A DNA stretch of 9,187 bases from JBBSDV01 sp038240335 (GTDB lineage Bacteria > Chloroflexota > Dehalococcoidia > DSTF01 > JACRBR01): NCBI GenBank assembly GCA_038240335.1, contig JBBSDV010000138.1:1-9187 (forward strand). The letters are read 5' to 3'. Below, in pieces: positions 4,855 to 9,187 of this stretch; the first letter of the stretch is position 1, and every line of letters begins with the position of its first letter. A program made the translations under genes and the position numbers. The notes under the pieces are model-generated. The model worked only from the letters and a program-made list of their open reading frames with translations. It ran no database searches and was not told the origin of the DNA.

Positions 4855-7273
4855 GTTCGGTCTCCTTCACTGGTCGCAATTCCGGCGGCCACACCCAGTC
4901 GCGGACCGCCGGCGCATCTTCGCCGTGGTCGCGAGTGTATTGCCGCGCTCGCGACCGCGTATCTTCCATCAATTGACGCACATGAGCCGCCTTCGACCCG
5001 AGCCCCGGGACGCGGTCGATGACGTCCATCACGAGGTGATAGCGGTCGAGGTTGTTCATCATGACGAGGTCGAAAGGCGTTGTCGTTGTGCCCTCCTCGA
5101 TGTATCCCCGCACGTGCATGTTCTCGTGGTTCGTACGCCGGTACGTCAGGCGGTGGATCAGCGTGGGGTAGCCATGATAGGCGAACACGATCGGTCGGTC
5201 CTTCGTGAACAGCGCATCGAACTCCCCGTCCGGCAGCCCGTGCGGGTGCGCCGTCTCGGGCTGCAGGCGCATCAGGTCGACGACGTTCACGAGGCGAACG
5301 CGCAGGTCCGGCAGATGCTCTCGCAGCAATGAAGCGGCCGCCAGCGCCTCCAGGGTCGGGACGTCGCCGGCGCAGGCCAGGACGACATCCGGCGAGGCGT
5401 CACCGTCGTTGCTCGCCCACTCCCAGATGCCGATACCACGGGCGCAATGAGCCACGGCGTCGTCCATCGCCAAGTAGTTCAAACCGGGCTGCTTGCCGGC
5501 GACGATGACGTTGACGTAGTTCCGGCTGCGCAGGCAGTGGTCGGCGACCGACAACAACGTGTTTGTGTCGGGCGCCAGGTAAACACGGATGATCTCCGCC
5601 TTCTTGTTGATAACGTGGTCGATGAACCCCGGGTCCTGGTGCGAGAACCCGTTGTGGTCCTGACGCCAGACGTGCGACGTGAGCAGATAGTTGAGCGAGG
5701 CGATCGGCCGGCGCCAGGCGATGCCACGCGACACCTTCAGCCACTTCGCGTGCTGGTTGAACATCGAATCGACGATGTGGATGAACGCCTCGTAGCAGCT
5801 GAATAGCCCGTGCCGGCCGGTCAAGAGATAGCCCTCGAGCCAGCCCTGGCAGGTATGTTCGCTGAGGATCTCCATCACCCGCCCGTCCGGGTCGAGATGG
5901 TCGTCGCCGCCCACGCGCTCCGCGTCCCATGCGCGGTCCGTCACCTCGAACACGGCACCAAGGCGGTTTGACGCTGTCTCATCCGGACCCACGATCCGGA
6001 AATTGTCGGGATTGGTGCGGATGACGTCGCGCAAGAAGGTGCCGAGCACGCGCGTCGCCTCGCTGGATGTGGTCCCGGGAGTGGGTACGTTTACAGCGTA
6101 GTCCCGAAAGTCGGGCAGCGTGAGGTCTCGCAGCAATACGCCACCGTTCGCGTGCGGATTGGCGCTCATCCGGCGCCCCCCGTGCGGCGCCAGCTCGGCA
6201 ATCTTCGGAATCAGCGTGCCGTGCGCGTCGAAGAGTTCCTCTGGCCGGTAGCTGCGCATCCAGTCCTCGAGCAGCTTGATGTGGTCGGGATGTTCGGAGA
6301 ATCCGGTCAGTGGTACCTGGTGCGCGCGGAACGTCCCTTCGATCGGGACGCCGTCCACTTCTTTCGGCCCGGTCCACCCTTTCGGCGTGACGAGGACGAT
6401 CATCGGCCACTGCGGGCGCTCATGCTGCCCGCCGTCGTGCGAGTGATGCCGGATGCGCACGATCTCGGCGACGACCTGGTCGAGCACGTCGGCCATCTCG
6501 TGGTGAAGCTTCGCCGGGTCGTCGCCTTCGACGAAGAACGGGCTATGGCCGTAGCCCTCGAGGAGGCTCTGCAGCTCTTCGCGAGGGATGCGGGCGAGCA
6601 CGGTGGGATTGGCGATCTTGTAGCCGTTGAGATGAAGGATCGGCACGACCGTGCCGTCCCGTGCGGGGTTGACGAATTTGTTCGAATGCCAGCTGGCCGC
6701 GAGCGGACCCGTCTCCGCCTCGCCGTCGCCGACGACGCAGAACACGGTCAGATCCGGGTTGTCGAAGACCGCGCCGTACGCGTGATCCAGCGAATACCCG
6801 AGCTCCCCTCCCTCGTGGATCGAGCCGGGCGTCTCGGCCGCGACGTGGCTGGGTATGCCTCCCGGAAACGAGAACTGGCGAAAGAACTTCCGCATCCCGT
6901 CCTCGTCCTGCGAGATGTGTGGATAGACCTCCGAGTACGTGCCTTCGAGGTAGACATTCGCCAGGATGCCCGGTGCACCGTGACCGGGACCGATGATGTA
7001 CATCGCGTTGAGGTCGTGCGCCTTGATGGCGCGATTGATGTGGACGTAGAGAAAGTTGAGTCCGGGTGTCGTGCCCCAGTGACCGAGCAGTCTCGGCTTG
7101 ATGTGCTCGATGCGCAGGGGCTCGCGCAGCAGTGGATTGTCGAGCAAATAGATCTGTCCGACGGACAGATAGTTTGCCGCCCGCCACCACGCATCGATGC
7201 GTTGTGCGTCCTCGATAGAGAGGGGGCCGCCGACGGCCGTCCCCTTTTGACTCTTGCCCGGTGCGTCGTTCAT
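4847..7273 (-). CDS. xfp: Phosphoketolase (xylulose-5-phosphate/fructose-6-phosphate)
   Basis: The product is 808 aa, full length for the family (about 790-830). ATG 7273 has AAGGAG 5 nt upstream. It is a thiamine-diphosphate enzyme that cleaves xylulose-5-P and/or fructose-6-P with phosphate to acetyl-phosphate plus glyceraldehyde-3-P or erythrose-4-P. Hallmarks in order: HWGTTPGLNF (65-74), IIGPGHGAP (93-101), SIHEGGELGYSLDHA (151-165), the cofactor motif GDGEAETGPLAASWHSNK (182-199), HLNGYKIANPT (214-224), a middle pyrimidine-binding domain with GPDETASNR (429-437) and CQGWLEGYLLTGRHGLFSCY (475-494), then DPGFIDHVINK (547-557). All key blocks are intact. Sequence alone does not settle whether it uses both sugar phosphates. 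It lies 18 nt after ackA, so acetyl-phosphate is made and consumed by neighbouring gene products. No phosphotransacetylase gene is in view. Confidence 0.97.
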   Translation of the reverse strand: MNDAPGKSQKGTAVGGPLSIEDAQRIDAWWRAANYLSVGQIYLLDNPLLREPLRIEHIKPRLLGHWGTTPGLNFLYVHINRAIKAHDLNAMYIIGPGHGAPGILANVYLEGTYSEVYPHISQDEDGMRKFFRQFSFPGGIPSHVAAETPGSIHEGGELGYSLDHAYGAVFDNPDLTVFCVVGDGEAETGPLAASWHSNKFVNPARDGTVVPILHLNGYKIANPTVLARIPREELQSLLEGYGHSPFFVEGDDPAKLHHEMADVLDQVVAEIVRIRHHSHDGGQHERPQWPMIVLVTPKGWTGPKEVDGVPIEGTFRAHQVPLTGFSEHPDHIKLLEDWMRSYRPEELFDAHGTLIPKIAELAPHGGRRMSANPHANGGVLLRDLTLPDFRDYAVNVPTPGTTSSEATRVLGTFLRDVIRTNPDNFRIVGPDETASNRLGAVFEVTDRAWDAERVGGDDHLDPDGRVMEILSEHTCQGWLEGYLLTGRHGLFSCYEAFIHIVDSMFNQHAKWLKVSRGIAWRRPIASLNYLLTSHVWRQDHNGFSHQDPGFIDHVINKKAEIIRVYLAPDTNTLLSVADHCLRSRNYVNVIVAGKQPGLNYLAMDDAVAHCARGIGIWEWASNDGDASPDVVLACAGDVPTLEALAAASLLREHLPDLRVRLVNVVDLMRLQPETAHPHGLPDGEFDALFTKDRPIVFAYHGYPTLIHRLTYRRTNHENMHVRGYIEEGTTTTPFDLVMMNNLDRYHLVMDVIDRVPGLGSKAAHVRQLMEDTRSRARQYTRDHGEDAPAVRDWVWPPELRPVKETERE

Positions 7274-7291
7274 GTGTGCTCCTTCAAGCTG

Positions 7292-8494
7292 TTACGGTCG
7301 ACGAGACGGCAATGACCGTGACAGGACGTCAAACGTGTCTCGCGCAATTATGCGTTCCTCGTCGCTCGGGATCACCCAAGCAGCGATGGGGCTGGCCTCG
7401 GAGCTGAAGCGGCCTTCAGCGCCAGTCAACGCCGCGTTGAGCGCGCTATCGAGCCTCAGGCCGAGAGGCTCCAGCGGCTCGCAAACGCGCCGACGGATCT
7501 CGGGTGAGCGCTCGCCGATGCCGCCACCGAACGCAACTGCCTGCGTCCGGCCGAGCACCGCGATGTAGGCGCCGACGTACTTGCGCACCCGATAGCAGAA
7601 CATCTCGATCGCATCATGCGCACGCGGATGGCCCTGCGTCTCTTCCTCAAGGAGCGTGGCCATGTCGCCGCTGCTACCGGAGATGCCGATTAAGCCAGAT
7701 TCGTGGTTGAGGATCCGATCGAGGTCGTCCAGTGACACGCCAGCCTCGCGAAGCAGGTAGGACAGAGCGCCGGGATCCACATCGCCCGGCCGGGTCCCCA
7801 TCATCAACCCTTCCAGCGGCGTAAATCCCATCGACGTGTCGACCGAGACGCCGCCGGCGATCGCCGTCGCGGAGCAGCCGTTGCCGAGCTGCAGCGTGAT
7901 GATCGCAACATCGTCGTGTGACGTGCCGGTCAGTTCGGCGTAGCGTTCCGCCATCGAGCGATGCGCGATGCCGTGATAACCGAAGCGCCTAAGGTCGTGC
8001 TTCAGCGCCAGCTCCTGCGGCAGCGCGTAGTGCGAGGCGATGGCCGGCATCGTCTCGTGAAACGTCGTGTCGAAGACCGTGACCATCGGGATGCCCGGCA
8101 GGAGCTCGCCCGCGGCGCTGATACCTTCGAGCGATGGCCCGTTGTGGAGCGGGGCAAGGCGGCGCCCGGCATCGATCGCCTGCAGGACCTCATCGTCGAT
8201 CAGTCGCGCCTGCATGAGCGCGCCACCCTGCACGACGCGATGGCCTACCGCCTGAATCGAACGCCGAAGATCGTCGCCGACAACGTCGAGCAGAGTGTGG
8301 AGCGCCGCCGCGTGATCGGCGATTGCTCTCGACTTGCGAGACGGCGCTCCGGCGGCGGGACGGATATCCACAATGGCAGCCGGCCCGATCGCTTCCACGG
8401 CTCCGTCAACGAGCGCGGTAACGCCCGACTCGTCGACGGCGCACAGCCGCAGCTTGAGGCTTGAGCTGCCACAGTTGATCGTCAGGATATTCAT
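7292..8494 (-). CDS. ackA: Acetate kinase
   Basis: The product is 400 aa, the normal length, from ATG 8494, whose ATGA overlaps the stop of the upstream glycosyltransferase. It transfers the phosphate of acetyl-phosphate to ADP, giving ATP and acetate (reversible, cytoplasmic, ASKHA fold). Motifs: INCGSSSLKL (6-15, signature 1, with the catalytic-site Asn), GHRVVQGG (84-91), FDTTFHETMP (141-150, with the Asp in the active site), FGYHGIAHRS (171-180, His174), LQLGNGCSATAI (201-212, phosphate loop), SMGFTPLEGLMMGTRPGDVD (221-240, signature 2, Arg235), FGGGIGERSPEIR (322-334) and SDEERIIA (377-384). Position 202 is Gln where characterised acetate kinases have His in the HLGNG motif; the other catalytic residues are present. 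The pairing with xfp shows its role: substrate-level ATP from the phosphoketolase shunt. Confidence 0.96.
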   Translation of the reverse strand: MNILTINCGSSSLKLRLCAVDESGVTALVDGAVEAIGPAAIVDIRPAAGAPSRKSRAIADHAAALHTLLDVVGDDLRRSIQAVGHRVVQGGALMQARLIDDEVLQAIDAGRRLAPLHNGPSLEGISAAGELLPGIPMVTVFDTTFHETMPAIASHYALPQELALKHDLRRFGYHGIAHRSMAERYAELTGTSHDDVAIITLQLGNGCSATAIAGGVSVDTSMGFTPLEGLMMGTRPGDVDPGALSYLLREAGVSLDDLDRILNHESGLIGISGSSGDMATLLEEETQGHPRAHDAIEMFCYRVRKYVGAYIAVLGRTQAVAFGGGIGERSPEIRRRVCEPLEPLGLRLDSALNAALTGAEGRFSSEASPIAAWVIPSDEERIIARDTFDVLSRSLPSRRP

Positions 8495-9187
8495 GTGAGC
8501 GCCGTCTTCGGCGTGGATCGGATGCCCGCGATGAGGCCGAGCTCGTCTTCGAGCAGCCGTGTGATGAGGAACTGCTGGCGAACGCGCTCGCGGCCCAGTC
8601 CGCCGATGCGTTGCGATTCGTTGGGATCGGCCAACAGCGCATCGATGCGCGGTACCCAGTCTTCTTCGCGCGAGACGAGGAATCCTCCCTCGCCGTCGGC
8701 CATCTGCATGGGGATGCCCCCGGTACGTCCGGCGACGATCGGCGTGCCCTTCCAGAGCGTCTCCGAGACGATCAGGCCAAACCCCTCGCGGATGGACTTC
8801 TGGATTACGACGTCCGACGACGACTGGAAGGCGTTGACCTCGAGGTTGCCGATGCCAGTGAAGTTGCTGGCGACATGGATGTCGGGGTCGCCCTCGACGT
8901 CCTTCGTGATCTTGTCGTAGATGCTCCATCCCTCCGGGTCGTCAAGCGCCATCGATCCGAGCAGCGCCAGCTGCAGACCTTTGTGCTTCTCACGGAGTTC
9001 CCGGTAGACGCGGATCACCCCGAGCGGGTCTTTCCACGGGTCGAAACGCGAGACCTGCGTGAGAAGCGGCCGATCGAGCTGCACGCCGGTCCAGCGCACG
9101 ATGCGGTCGCGCACCTCGGCGGGCAGTTCCATGTTCTTCGGGCTCAGCGGGTCGATCGCCGGAGCGAAGCAATGAACGCGCGAGCGA
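8491..9187 (-). CDS. treT: TreT-like GT4 glycosyltransferase (trehalose glycosyltransferring synthase), N-terminus outside window
   Basis: The last 232 codons are visible, ending with TGA at 8491-8493; about 170-180 N-terminal residues lie beyond the right edge. The visible part is the C-terminal Rossmann domain of a GT-B enzyme. It opens with PAIDPLSPKNM, characteristic of TreT-type synthases, followed by VSRFDPWKDPLGVI, LLGSMALDDPEGW, NLEVNAFQSSSDVVIQKS, and the E-x7-E donor site REGFGLIVSE, then GTPIVAGRTGGIPMQM and GGFLV. TreT reversibly makes trehalose from NDP-glucose and glucose. The motif match is good, but substrate assignment within GT4 from sequence is never certain; another glucosyl donor or acceptor is possible. 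The 4-nt overlap with ackA implies translational coupling and links disaccharide metabolism to acetyl-phosphate use. The internal ATG at 9132 is not the start, since conserved sequence continues upstream of it. Confidence 0.83.
   Translation of the reverse strand, partial: RSRVHCFAPAIDPLSPKNMELPAEVRDRIVRWTGVQLDRPLLTQVSRFDPWKDPLGVIRVYRELREKHKGLQLALLGSMALDDPEGWSIYDKITKDVEGDPDIHVASNFTGIGNLEVNAFQSSSDVVIQKSIREGFGLIVSETLWKGTPIVAGRTGGIPMQMADGEGGFLVSREEDWVPRIDALLADPNESQRIGGLGRERVRQQFLITRLLEDELGLIAGIRSTPKTALT

Noticed and set aside
4240..5022. 260-codon + strand open frame across hsp20 and the end of xfp
   Set aside because: It is antisense to two well-supported genes and has no recognisable domain or ribosome-binding site.
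6152..7315. 387-codon open frame on the + strand opposite phosphoketolase
   Set aside because: It is fully antisense to an intact xfp gene with all family motifs. It is composed of Arg/Val/Asp-rich sequence with no domain, as expected in GC-rich DNA.
8495..8929. Longer acetate kinase start at 8929
   Set aside because: The extension overlaps the glycosyltransferase in another frame. The canonical acetate kinase N-terminus (MNILTINCGSSS) begins at 8494.
1..9187. CRISPR array, tRNA, rRNA, insertion sequence or phage genes
   Set aside because: No spaced repeats, cloverleaf-like segments, transposase or phage motifs were seen when reading both strands.

Overview
The window is GC-rich, gene-dense bacterial DNA. 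It has no rRNA, tRNA or other taxonomic marker. The high GC, GTG and TTG starts, clear Shine-Dalgarno sites and gene content (phosphoketolase, TreT-type glycosyltransferase, glycogen debranching-type enzyme, small heat-shock protein, DUF4397 remnant) would suit a soil or sediment bacterium such as an acidobacterium or gemmatimonadete. That placement is inference only.

Layout. Positions 1-652 (+ strand) hold two broken pieces: the C-terminal end of a DUF4397-like protein, and an alpha/beta hydrolase lacking its nucleophile half. They meet in different frames near position 136-143. A hairpin at 709-735 separates them from everything else, which is on the minus strand. Reading leftwards from the right edge come a TreT-like glycosyltransferase (N-terminus outside the window), acetate kinase (ackA), phosphoketolase (xfp), an Hsp20 chaperone, and an amylo-alpha-1,6-glucosidase-type glycogen debranching enzyme. 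The first four are packed like an operon: treT/ackA share an ATGA overlap, ackA and xfp are 18 nt apart, and xfp/hsp20 overlap by 8 nt. The debranching gene follows after a 213-nt gap containing a hairpin. Just past its stop lies a decayed 98-nt copy of the hsp20 3' end. Then comes a leader region of about 240 nt with a doubtful small ORF, a secreted or membrane-anchored cupredoxin whose signal peptide appears to be frameshifted, and a small multi-pass membrane protein with a His-rich tail.

Working model (inference from family knowledge). The main cluster links alpha-glucan and trehalose turnover to the phosphoketolase shunt. The debranching enzyme releases glucose from glycogen-like polymer. 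The TreT-like enzyme interconverts NDP-glucose plus glucose with trehalose. Phosphoketolase cleaves fructose-6-P and/or xylulose-5-P to acetyl-phosphate, and acetate kinase turns acetyl-phosphate plus ADP into ATP and acetate. Co-transcription with a small heat-shock protein suggests a stress or energy-limitation programme. The cupredoxin/membrane-protein pair is a separate two-gene unit, possibly concerned with copper or electron transfer.

The most unusual local signals are the duplicated hsp20 tail flanking the debranching gene, the disrupted cupredoxin leader with a well-placed ribosome-binding site upstream, and the two-gene scar at the left edge.
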